Source: an uncultured Rubripirellula sp. (lineage in GTDB: Bacteria; Planctomycetota; Planctomycetia; Pirellulales; Pirellulaceae). Taken from it: DNA of 64,000 bases. The DNA is taken from NCBI GenBank assembly GCA_938045805.1, contig CALIBL010000009.1, positions 1 to 64,000 on the forward strand, in the 5' to 3' direction. Positions 57,458-64,000 of the stretch are shown here, in pieces (the stretch's first letter is position 1; each line of letters begins with the position of its first letter). The position numbers and the translations under genes were made by a program. The notes beneath the pieces were generated by a model. It had not been told where the DNA came from. It did no database searches and saw nothing but the letters and a program-made list of their open reading frames with translations.

Positions 57458-57624
57458 TCACGGCTAACAATAAGTACCATCGTATCGCTAGAATGATGCG
57501 GTGAGGTCCCCCCGGTGGACAGCAAACCACAGAATCCGGTAGGACTTCAGTATTCAGACGCACGCCTCTTGGTCCCGAGAGGTAGCGAGCGAACTTCTGT
57601 CATACATTTCAGGACTGAGAAAAG

Positions 57625-58449
57625 ATGCAATTTGAGGGGAAAAAGGGTCTCATTTTAGGTGTAGCCAACGATCACTCCATTGCTTGGGCGATTGCCAAGC
57701 AAATCATGGAGGCTGGTGGTGAATGTGGATTTACCCACCTACCAGATCGTGAGGACGATGAACGCAAGCGGAACCGTCGTCGTGTCGCCCAACTCACTGA
57801 CAAATACGAGAATGCGAAATTCCTGATTCCCATGGATGCTCAAAATGATGAGGACATCCAGAAGGTAATGGATCACACCGCCGAAACCTTTGGCCAAATT
57901 GACTTCCTTCTTCACTCGATCGCCTTTGCCGACCGAGACGACCTGTCTCGCGACACCGTGCACACCAGTCGTGCCGGTTTCAAACTTGCGATGGATGTGA
58001 GTGTTTACACCTTGCTTGCCTGTACCGCTGCTGCCAAGCCAATTCTTAAACCGGGTGGCGCAGTGGCCACCATGACCTACTTTGGTGGTGAAAAATGCGT
58101 CCCCGGCTACAACGTGATGGGAATCTGCAAAGCTGCCCTCGAAGCAACGGTTCGATACCTTGCTTATGACATGGGACCGCAGGGCGTTCGAGTCAACGCA
58201 TTATCTGCTGGCCCCATCCGCACACTGGCGGGTCGCGCAGCGGGAGTTGAAGACATGCTGACCCTTTACCAGCACATGGCACCACTGGGACGTAATGTCA
58301 GCCATGAAGAGGTGGGTCGCACAGGGGCGTTTCTTCTGAGCGATGCAAGCGAAGGGGTTTCGGGCGAGATCCTGCACGTCGACGGTGGTTACCACGCAAT
58401 GGGAAGCCCAGGTCGCTTACTTGATCACTTCAAGAATCAGTCATCATAG
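57625..58449 (+). CDS. fabI: enoyl-[acyl-carrier-protein] reductase (NADH)
   Basis: A 274-residue SDR-fold enzyme that reduces the trans-2-enoyl-ACP in the last step of fatty acid elongation. The cofactor motif GLILGVANDHSIAWAIA is typical for FabI. The active site shows YFGGEKCVPGYNVMGICKAALEA, with two Tyr and the Lys spaced as in E. coli. HVDGGYHAMG closes the protein. An insertion of charged residues (DDERKRNRRRVAQLT) after the second strand is slightly longer than in E. coli. It faces away from the sigma-54-type regulator and is the likely target of triclosan-type inhibitors in this organism. Confidence 0.95.
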   Translation: MQFEGKKGLILGVANDHSIAWAIAKQIMEAGGECGFTHLPDREDDERKRNRRRVAQLTDKYENAKFLIPMDAQNDEDIQKVMDHTAETFGQIDFLLHSIAFADRDDLSRDTVHTSRAGFKLAMDVSVYTLLACTAAAKPILKPGGAVATMTYFGGEKCVPGYNVMGICKAALEATVRYLAYDMGPQGVRVNALSAGPIRTLAGRAAGVEDMLTLYQHMAPLGRNVSHEEVGRTGAFLLSDASEGVSGEILHVDGGYHAMGSPGRLLDHFKNQSS

Positions 58450-58487
58450 GATATTTATTTTCCTTTAAAGCTTGATTCAGATCAGCA

Positions 58488-58518
58488 AGAACAAAGCGGC
58501 TCGGCGAACCGCTGTTCT
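58488..58518 (+). terminator. stem-loop between fabI and the redoxin gene
   Basis: AGAACA and GCGG (separated by two A) pair with CCGC-TGTTCT around a 9-nt loop: ten base pairs with a 2-nt bulge, beginning 38 nt after fabI. It lacks a T tract. It may end or partly attenuate fabI transcription before the redoxin operon. Confidence 0.4.
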
Positions 58519-58625
58519 GTAAGATCCCAGAATTCACCCGCTTTTAATTTTGGAACTCTGGGCCGAGAAACTGGCGGCGCAGAGTGGATGAACTTCACCA
58601 CGCATTTGATTGATTGAGGATTTCA

Positions 58626-59219
58626 ATGGTTCGCACCGAAAGCACCATGTTGCCGTTAGGAACGAAAGCACCAGAGTTCACACTGCCAAGCACAGAAGGG
58701 GAAAAAGTAAGTCTCTCGGATTACAGTGGATCTAAGGCTCTTCTGGTGATCTTCATGTGCAATCATTGTCCCTATGTCAAACATGTTGCCGAAGAATTGA
58801 AACGTCTCGCTGATGACTACTCAGAGCAAGGTGTCGGGGTTGTCGGTATCAGCAGCAATGATGCCGGTAACTATCCAGATGATTCCCCTGAAGCAATGGC
58901 AAAAGAAAAGGAAGAACGCGGCTATTCCTTTGCCTACCTTTACGACGAAGACCAGAGTGTTGCTCAAGCCTATCGCGCCGCATGCACTCCTGATTTCTAT
59001 CTGTTCGACGCGAACCAAGAACTTGCCTACCGTGGTCAACTCGATAGCAGCAGACCCAACAGTGGAATCCCAGTTACCGGAGAAGACCTTCGAGCAGCCA
59101 TTGATGCCATACTTGCTGGTAAAGAGGCTCCAGAAGCTCAACGACCGTCCCTTGGTTGCAACATCAAGTGGAAAGAAGGTAATGAACCGCAATACTTCAA
59201 TCCACAGGGCGCGTCGTGA
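58626..59219 (+). CDS. thioredoxin-like redoxin (AhpC/TSA superfamily)
   Basis: A 197-residue cytosolic thiol protein. I chose the ATG at 58626 because GAGGA lies 5 nt upstream. The N-terminus LPLGTKAPEFTLPSTEGEKVSLSDY is typical of the redoxin fold. The active site FMCNHCPYVKHVAEEL is a CxxC with the NHCPYV signature of a distinct bacterial subfamily. Its TPDFYLFD segment is the cis-Pro loop. It probably reduces disulfides or peroxides. Its stop overlaps the GTG start of the next gene (GTGA), so translation is coupled. Confidence 0.9.
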   Translation: MVRTESTMLPLGTKAPEFTLPSTEGEKVSLSDYSGSKALLVIFMCNHCPYVKHVAEELKRLADDYSEQGVGVVGISSNDAGNYPDDSPEAMAKEKEERGYSFAYLYDEDQSVAQAYRAACTPDFYLFDANQELAYRGQLDSSRPNSGIPVTGEDLRAAIDAILAGKEAPEAQRPSLGCNIKWKEGNEPQYFNPQGAS

Positions 59220-60166
59220 GCGCCCCATACCTTCATGAACTGACACTTCGACTCGCGTTAGGCGCCGCAAGCCTCGATCGATCGCTAATCCAAACACACA
59301 CGACTTGGTTGCGATCCCAACAAGCGGAGGATGGTGGTTTCGCGGGGCGTGAAGGTGATTGCGACCCATATTACACTGCCTTCGCACTTCGAGCATTGTG
59401 GGTCACAGCGGGCCTCGATGCACCGATCGCGGAACAGTCAGGTAAATTCCTTCGTGATCGACTCCAAAATCGAGAATCGATCATCGATATGATTTCGCTG
59501 ATCTTCGCTGCCGCGATTTGCGAAATGTCGGTTGGGGAAGTGGTCTTACCAGATGAAGAAAGCAACCAAGATCATAGCTGGCGCAGTAAGGTTGCTTTGT
59601 TACTAGAAAGCCTTCGCACCAGTGATGGGGGATACGCCAAAACTCCTGAAGGCAAAGCCGGTAGCACCTACCAAACTTTTCTGACGGTTCTGTGCTATCA
59701 GTTAATTGAATTGCCGATCCCCGATCAGGATCGGATTTTGGCGTTTCTGGAAAGCCAGAAACACCCTGAAGGTGGCTACCTAGAGATACGTGCTGCCAAG
59801 CGAGCGGGAGTGAACCCTACCGCGGCAGCAATTGGCACACTCAAAGCACTCGGATATTTGAATCCGCAAAATCAACGCGATACCATCGATTTTCTCACCG
59901 AGATGCAGTCCGATGAAGGTGGACTCACAGCGAACACGCGAATTCCATTCGCAGATTTGTTGAGCACTTTCACTGGACTACTGACGTTAATTGATCTCGA
60001 AGCTATCGAAAACATCGACCTAAATGCTATTCGACGCTATGCATTATCAATGCAAAGTCCAAGTGGTGGATTCTATGGCTTCGCCTTAGATGAAACGGCG
60101 GACGTTGAATACTCCTTTTACGGAATCGCAACACTTGCCTTGTGTCAGACACACACATTGAGCTGA
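59216..60166 (+). CDS. prenyltransferase/squalene-cyclase alpha-alpha-barrel repeat protein
   Basis: A 316-residue protein built of helix-pair repeats marked by DGG motifs (QQAEDGGFAG, LRTSDGGYAKT, QKHPEGGYLE, MQSDEGGLTAN, MQSPSGGFYGFA), as in prenyltransferase beta subunits. By hand alignment with GGTase-II beta, the zinc-binding Cys and His appear as Leu249 and Tyr299, with only Asp247 kept. So it is probably not a standard protein prenyltransferase. Its role is unknown. It overlaps the redoxin stop by 4 bp and is 4 bp from the ABC ATPase gene, so the three genes form an operon. GTG start. Confidence 0.82.
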   Translation: MSAPYLHELTLRLALGAASLDRSLIQTHTTWLRSQQAEDGGFAGREGDCDPYYTAFALRALWVTAGLDAPIAEQSGKFLRDRLQNRESIIDMISLIFAAAICEMSVGEVVLPDEESNQDHSWRSKVALLLESLRTSDGGYAKTPEGKAGSTYQTFLTVLCYQLIELPIPDQDRILAFLESQKHPEGGYLEIRAAKRAGVNPTAAAIGTLKALGYLNPQNQRDTIDFLTEMQSDEGGLTANTRIPFADLLSTFTGLLTLIDLEAIENIDLNAIRRYALSMQSPSGGFYGFALDETADVEYSFYGIATLALCQTHTLS

Positions 60167-60170
60167 TCTC

Positions 60171-60869
60171 ATGAATACCAACGTTAGCAAAAGTGGACAA
60201 CTTGAAGTGACGGGATTAACCAAATCCTATCAGTCCGCTGACAATGCAATTGATGTGCTTCGCGACGTGTCACTCTCCCTCACGTCAGGTGATTCGTTGG
60301 CAATTATCGGACCGAGTGGCACAGGAAAAAGCACGCTACTTCATCTCTTGGGCACCTTGGATCGTCCGGATGCCGGCAGCATAAGAATCGATGGCGTCGA
60401 TCCATTTGAACTTGACGAACTAGACTTGTCTAAATTCCGAAATACTCATATCGGCTTCATCTTCCAAGATCATCATCTCCTGCCACATTTAAACGTGATT
60501 GAAAACGTGCTGATCCCATGCTTGGCTCATGGAAAACCAACAACCACTCATTATGATCGCGCCAACGACCTACTCGAATCAGTCGGATTATCAGACCGGT
60601 TCACGCATCTACCCAAACAACTTTCTGGTGGTGAACGCGAACGAGTGGCCATTGCGAGAGCACTTTTAATGAGTCCATCCTTGATCCTCGCAGATGAACC
60701 AACGGGAAATCTCGACCGGAAAACAGCTGACCAAGTGACTGAAGTGTTGACGGAATTACCCAAGCAACATGGTGCTATTCTGATTGCGGTCACGCACAGC
60801 CAATCCCTTGCTGAATCGCTCCAACAGAGACAAGAACTCATTGACGGAAAACTTCAACCAGTCACCTGA
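60171..60869 (+). CDS. ABC transporter ATP-binding protein, LolD/MacB type
   Basis: A 232-residue ATPase with Walker A GPSGTGKST, Q-loop FIFQDHHLLPHLNVIENV, signature LSGGERERVAIARALL, Walker B LILADEPTGNLD and a switch His. The Q-loop to signature stretch and the DEPTGNLD form are those of LolD, MacB and FtsE ATPases, which work with four-TM permeases carrying large extracytoplasmic domains. No permease is encoded beside it. It follows the prenyltransferase-like gene by 4 bp and is convergent with recG. Lipoprotein release is possible but not shown. Confidence 0.92.
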   Translation: MNTNVSKSGQLEVTGLTKSYQSADNAIDVLRDVSLSLTSGDSLAIIGPSGTGKSTLLHLLGTLDRPDAGSIRIDGVDPFELDELDLSKFRNTHIGFIFQDHHLLPHLNVIENVLIPCLAHGKPTTTHYDRANDLLESVGLSDRFTHLPKQLSGGERERVAIARALLMSPSLILADEPTGNLDRKTADQVTEVLTELPKQHGAILIAVTHSQSLAESLQQRQELIDGKLQPVT

Positions 60870-60888
60870 ACTTATCCAGCACCGAGCA

Positions 60889-63048
60889 TCACGCGAGATC
60901 ACCTAAATCCAAGCGTGCCCCATAACGTCGTAAAACCTGACCTCGAAGTTCATGCCACTGGTCGGACACAAAGAATTCTTCCGTCGCAACACTTTCCTTC
61001 GCTAACTTGCGGGCAGCAGACATAACCTCGTAGTCACGCTGTAAATCTGCGATCCGTAGAGGTGGCAGTCCACTCTGGCTTTTCCCGAACATATCACCCG
61101 GTCCACGCAAGCGAAAATCGGCTTCCGCTAACTCAAATCCATCGTTCGTCTCGGCAAATACTTTTAAACGCTCATGGCTGTCCGGATCCGCGTCACCATC
61201 GGTAAAGATGCAGACATGACCATCATGAACGCCCCGTGACACCCGCCCACGCAATTGATGGAGTTGTGCTAAACCAAATTGTTGAGCACCCAGTATGGTC
61301 ATCACGGTCGCATTACTCACATCGATTCCCACTTCAATCACCGTGGTGGAGACCAGCACCTGCAGCTTTCCTGACTGAAAATCTTCCATCACTCGCTGCT
61401 TGCGATCCTGATCCATGCGACCATGTAGCAGACCGATCCGATAATCCGCTAACAAACCGTTACACAAATCTTCGAATACGGATTCAACTGAGGAAACATC
61501 CTCGCGCACATCGTTCTCGCCGATTGATTGCTGATCAACGACATCCGATGCGTCAATCATTGGAGCCACAACGTAGACCTGACGTCCTTCATCAAGCCTT
61601 TCACGTACAAATTTCCACCACCGATCTTTCCATCCGGCATGTGATAAATACGTGTGAACCACTCCGCGTCCCGGTGGCGTTTCCCTGAGTGTGCTCAGGT
61701 CGGTGTCACCAAACAAAGTCATTGCAATCGAACGTGGAATGGGAGTCGCGGACATCACCAAGTAGTGAGGATCTTGCCCGCCACTCCTCAACATTTCTCG
61801 CTGCGCAACGCCAAATTTGTGCTGTTCGTCGACGACACACAAACCAAGTTTTTGAAACTGCACGCCAGCATGAAGTAAAGCCTGCGTCCCAACCAAAAGA
61901 TGGGTATCACCACTTCGAGTTTCTTCTAGTGTTCGCCGCCGCTCACTCGCAGATAGGGAACCACTCAGGATACCAACTCTTACTTTCGAACCACTCAAGA
62001 AAGAACTCAGAGTTCGAAAGTGTTGTCGAGCCAAGACTTCAGTAGGAGCCATCAAGACAGCTTGATGGCTGTTCGCAACGGCAAGCAACATCGCGTAGAT
62101 TGCCACAACGGTTTTCCCACTACCCACATCTCCTTGAAGCAAGCGATTCATAGGGTAGGGTTTTGAAACATCCTCTCGGATCTCTTGGATAACGCGTTTC
62201 TGATCCGCTGTTAACGAAAATGGAAAACGATTTTGAATCCTAGCATCAATCATTGAAGTTGATTTAAGCAGTGGAGCTTTACGCTCAATTGATAATCTCT
62301 TTTGCCTGATTGCCAGTGCTAACTGCAAAACAAAACATTCCTGGAAAATCAGGCGAGTTCGAGAGGCGTTCAGAGATTGAGCGTCGGCAGGAAAATGAAG
62401 TCCACGAATTGACGCATGGATTGCAGGCAGTTCATGCTCAACGGTAATACCTTGGCAACTCAGGGACTCCACTGCTCGAACCCTCAGATCTTTCGGCATG
62501 ACCTCCGTCAATTGCTCAGACAAACCCTCGATGATGGGACGTATCATCCGTCTCATATCGGTTTGCTTCACACCTTCGGTCAGTGGATAGATCGGTAAGA
62601 TCTCGGGCTCCGGCATCTCCTCATCCGAAGAAAGCATCACTAATTTTGGGTGCGTGAACTCGACTTGCAGGCCGTTGAGCTTAGGGACTCCGGAAACCTG
62701 CACTTGCTGGTCCAGCACGAGCTGCTCAGCTCGAAAAGGCTGGTTAAAAAAAAGAAGTTTCACCGCGCCACTGTCATTTGCAATGATAGCTGTGCAAATC
62801 GATCTACTGGGCGATCTGGTAATCAGATCGACGTCCTCGACGCGTCCAACCAATGAGCAATTGACTCCATCCTGAATTTGATCAATTGAACAACTTGGAG
62901 CGGGAAATTCGTAATCCCGTGGAAAAAAGAACAACAACTGCTGAGCCGTGTGAATACCGAGTTTCTCTAGTCTCTTAGCACGGGATGGACCTACTCCCTG
63001 TAGATATTGCACTTGGGTAGAGAGGGTGATTGCATTTGACTCAGTCAC
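60889..63048 (-). CDS. recG: ATP-dependent DNA helicase RecG
   Basis: A 719-residue helicase that drives branch migration and fork regression. The wedge domain is N-terminal (VQYLQGVGPSRAKRLEKLGIHTAQQLLFFFPRDYE and an OB fold with GRVEDVDLI). The motor shows Walker A GDVGSGKTVVA, motif Ia MAPTEVLARQHF, motif II VVDEQHKFGVAQ, motif III MSATPIPRS, and the late STTVIEVGIDVSNA and QLRGRVSRG. I set the start at GTG 63048, which fits the family; the frame is open to an ATG at 63132. It is convergent with the ABC ATPase. Confidence 0.95.
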   Translation of the reverse strand: MTESNAITLSTQVQYLQGVGPSRAKRLEKLGIHTAQQLLFFFPRDYEFPAPSCSIDQIQDGVNCSLVGRVEDVDLITRSPSRSICTAIIANDSGAVKLLFFNQPFRAEQLVLDQQVQVSGVPKLNGLQVEFTHPKLVMLSSDEEMPEPEILPIYPLTEGVKQTDMRRMIRPIIEGLSEQLTEVMPKDLRVRAVESLSCQGITVEHELPAIHASIRGLHFPADAQSLNASRTRLIFQECFVLQLALAIRQKRLSIERKAPLLKSTSMIDARIQNRFPFSLTADQKRVIQEIREDVSKPYPMNRLLQGDVGSGKTVVAIYAMLLAVANSHQAVLMAPTEVLARQHFRTLSSFLSGSKVRVGILSGSLSASERRRTLEETRSGDTHLLVGTQALLHAGVQFQKLGLCVVDEQHKFGVAQREMLRSGGQDPHYLVMSATPIPRSIAMTLFGDTDLSTLRETPPGRGVVHTYLSHAGWKDRWWKFVRERLDEGRQVYVVAPMIDASDVVDQQSIGENDVREDVSSVESVFEDLCNGLLADYRIGLLHGRMDQDRKQRVMEDFQSGKLQVLVSTTVIEVGIDVSNATVMTILGAQQFGLAQLHQLRGRVSRGVHDGHVCIFTDGDADPDSHERLKVFAETNDGFELAEADFRLRGPGDMFGKSQSGLPPLRIADLQRDYEVMSAARKLAKESVATEEFFVSDQWHELRGQVLRRYGARLDLGDLA

Positions 63049-63454
63049 GAGAAAAAGTCTCTTTACTAATGTTGCCTGCGGGGTTACCGCCCAAATGGTT
63101 CGCTCGCACTCTGACGTACGGTGTAGCCTCAATACAATTTATGCTGAACTCCATATCCTTGCATCGCGAACTTACGGAAATCCGTCCTGACATCCATCTC
63201 GAACCGCGGACATGAAGATTCTAGTCACTCCGCCGTACTTCGTAACATTTACCCAGCAAGATCAATCTTCCCCACCGTTTACTCGTAATCTACCTTGCGT
63301 TCGACATCAAACTCTTCAGCGAAATTCTGTCGCAAAGATCTGCTAACGCGATTTTTCTGGCAAGGACCTTCTGATCATCATTCCCTCTACGCACTATACT
63401 TTTCATCGATCACGACCCTCCTATCGCAAAACCACCTTGCCCTTGGAAAGCAGC
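63049..63454. other. divergent intergenic region
   Basis: About 400 bp between recG and the SseB-like gene, holding the upstream in-frame extension of recG to 63132. A short ACGGA-AA-TCCGT inverted repeat lies near 63172-63185. I see no convincing promoter, terminator or RNA. Confidence 0.35.
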
Positions 63455-63865
63455 ATGAGCAATCTTAATGAATTGATCCACCAAGCGGTTGCAGAACGCA
63501 ACATTAGCGAGATTCATTCTCTCATCAAGAACAATGAATTCATTCTCCTCAGTACCGCACCAGATGGCGAAGAGGAACATGAAGGAGCCTTCATCGCTGA
63601 GATTGACGGGATGGAAGCGTTAATGGTGTTCACATCAAATGAGGTGGCAAAACAGTTTGTGGATGAATCCAATGATTCAGTTTCACCAGAAGAGGAAATC
63701 GACGGGATCATTATCGAAGGTGAAGCACTCCTGGACTACCTTCCAGAACAATATGCGATCCTTCTCGATGCCGAATGCGACAGCGCGCTCATTATTGAAA
63801 CTGAATTGATGCTTCAAGTTAAGAATTTCAGCCAGGATAAAGATGGCAACGACGAAGAAGAATAG
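63455..63865 (+). CDS. SseB-like protein
   Basis: A 136-residue very acidic protein. I chose the ATG at 63455 because GGAAAG lies 4 nt upstream; an earlier start is at 63437. The central part (FILLSTAPDGEEEHEGAFIAEIDGMEALMVFTSNEVAKQFVDE) matches the SseB N-terminal domain pattern of beta strands with a conserved FTS. The C-terminus is acidic and probably disordered (DKDGNDEEE). SseB-type domains have been seen in secretion-associated and cytosolic proteins of unknown role. No type III secretion genes are nearby. Confidence 0.8.
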   Translation: MSNLNELIHQAVAERNISEIHSLIKNNEFILLSTAPDGEEEHEGAFIAEIDGMEALMVFTSNEVAKQFVDESNDSVSPEEEIDGIIIEGEALLDYLPEQYAILLDAECDSALIIETELMLQVKNFSQDKDGNDEEE

Positions 63866-64000
63866 AAGTCTAATATTAGTTCAATAGAGCAGAGCAATAA
63901 AAACTGTTTGAAGAGTTGCGAGTGAATTGAGTTGCATCACTAAACAATGATTGCACCACTTTTTATTTGAGACGCTCGATCCGAGATTGCGTTGATCTCT

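Noticed and set aside
58488..58518. Stem-loop as a classical Rho-independent terminator
   Set aside because: No T tract follows, as for other hairpins in this window; listed only as possible terminator.
63963..64000. Possible C-terminal end of a minus-strand gene (ending ...RIERLK)
   Set aside because: Only about a dozen codons lie in the window, too few to support a call.
1..64000. CRISPR arrays, insertion sequences, prophage or toxin-antitoxin systems
   Set aside because: No regularly spaced repeats, transposase or integrase motifs, phage structural proteins or recognisable toxin-antitoxin pairs were seen.

Overview
The window comes from a planctomycete, most likely a Pirellulaceae (Rhodopirellula-like) bacterium; that assignment is an inference from gene content. 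The markers are a secreted PVC-type CxxCH cytochrome with a dehydrogenase-like propeller, a Tat-exported Gfo/Idh/MocA oxidoreductase, large secreted alpha/beta hydrolases of the sugar-ester type, an FHA-GAF-cyclase fusion, a sigma-70 factor with several extra helix-turn-helix modules, and many secreted proteins of no recognised family. No rRNA, tRNA, insertion sequence, prophage or CRISPR array was found. Genes sit on both strands in short runs with few strong Shine-Dalgarno sites, and the region looks chromosomal.

Layout. 1-3.0 kb: the truncated start of a GAF-domain protein, two small unknown proteins and an HD-GYP response regulator. 3.0-5.8 kb: a membrane-anchored DNase I-fold protein and the 2-oxoglutarate dehydrogenase E2 subunit. 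6.0-17.5 kb: a catabolic block with two related secreted hydrolases flanking a nitroreductase and the nagB-nagA amino-sugar pair, then the CxxCH cytochrome and the Tat oxidoreductase. 17.5-23.9 kb: half of a Tad/Flp pilus locus (pilin, a 36-residue membrane microprotein, prepilin peptidase, CpaB, secretin, CpaE) preceded by a clear cyclic-di-GMP-I riboswitch. 23.9-30.1 kb: leucyl aminopeptidase, then a UbiD-like decarboxylase, an SDR, an amidohydrolase and 3-methyladenine DNA glycosylase; a 34-bp palindrome separates the aminopeptidase from the decarboxylase.

30.2-38.5 kb: two unknown exported or anchored proteins, the FHA-GAF-cyclase, a BaiN-type flavoprotein, a GT4 glycosyltransferase and a thioredoxin-fold lipoprotein. 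38.9-46.5 kb: a soluble histidine kinase with a receiver-GGDEF-EAL partner, a U32 (RlhA-like) protein and the HTH-rich sigma factor. 47.1-55.4 kb: two secreted unknowns, obgE-coaX with overlapping start and stop, a membrane protein with a J-like N-terminus and an M20 peptidase. 55.4-63.9 kb: a GAF-AAA-Fis enhancer-binding regulator, fabI, a redoxin, a prenyltransferase-beta-fold protein, a LolD-type ATPase without a permease, recG and an SseB-like protein.

The strongest theme is cyclic-di-GMP signalling. The window holds a GGDEF-EAL enzyme, an HD-GYP phosphodiesterase and a class I c-di-GMP riboswitch in the leader of the Flp pilin gene. This suggests, though only by inference, that pilin expression is set by the second messenger.
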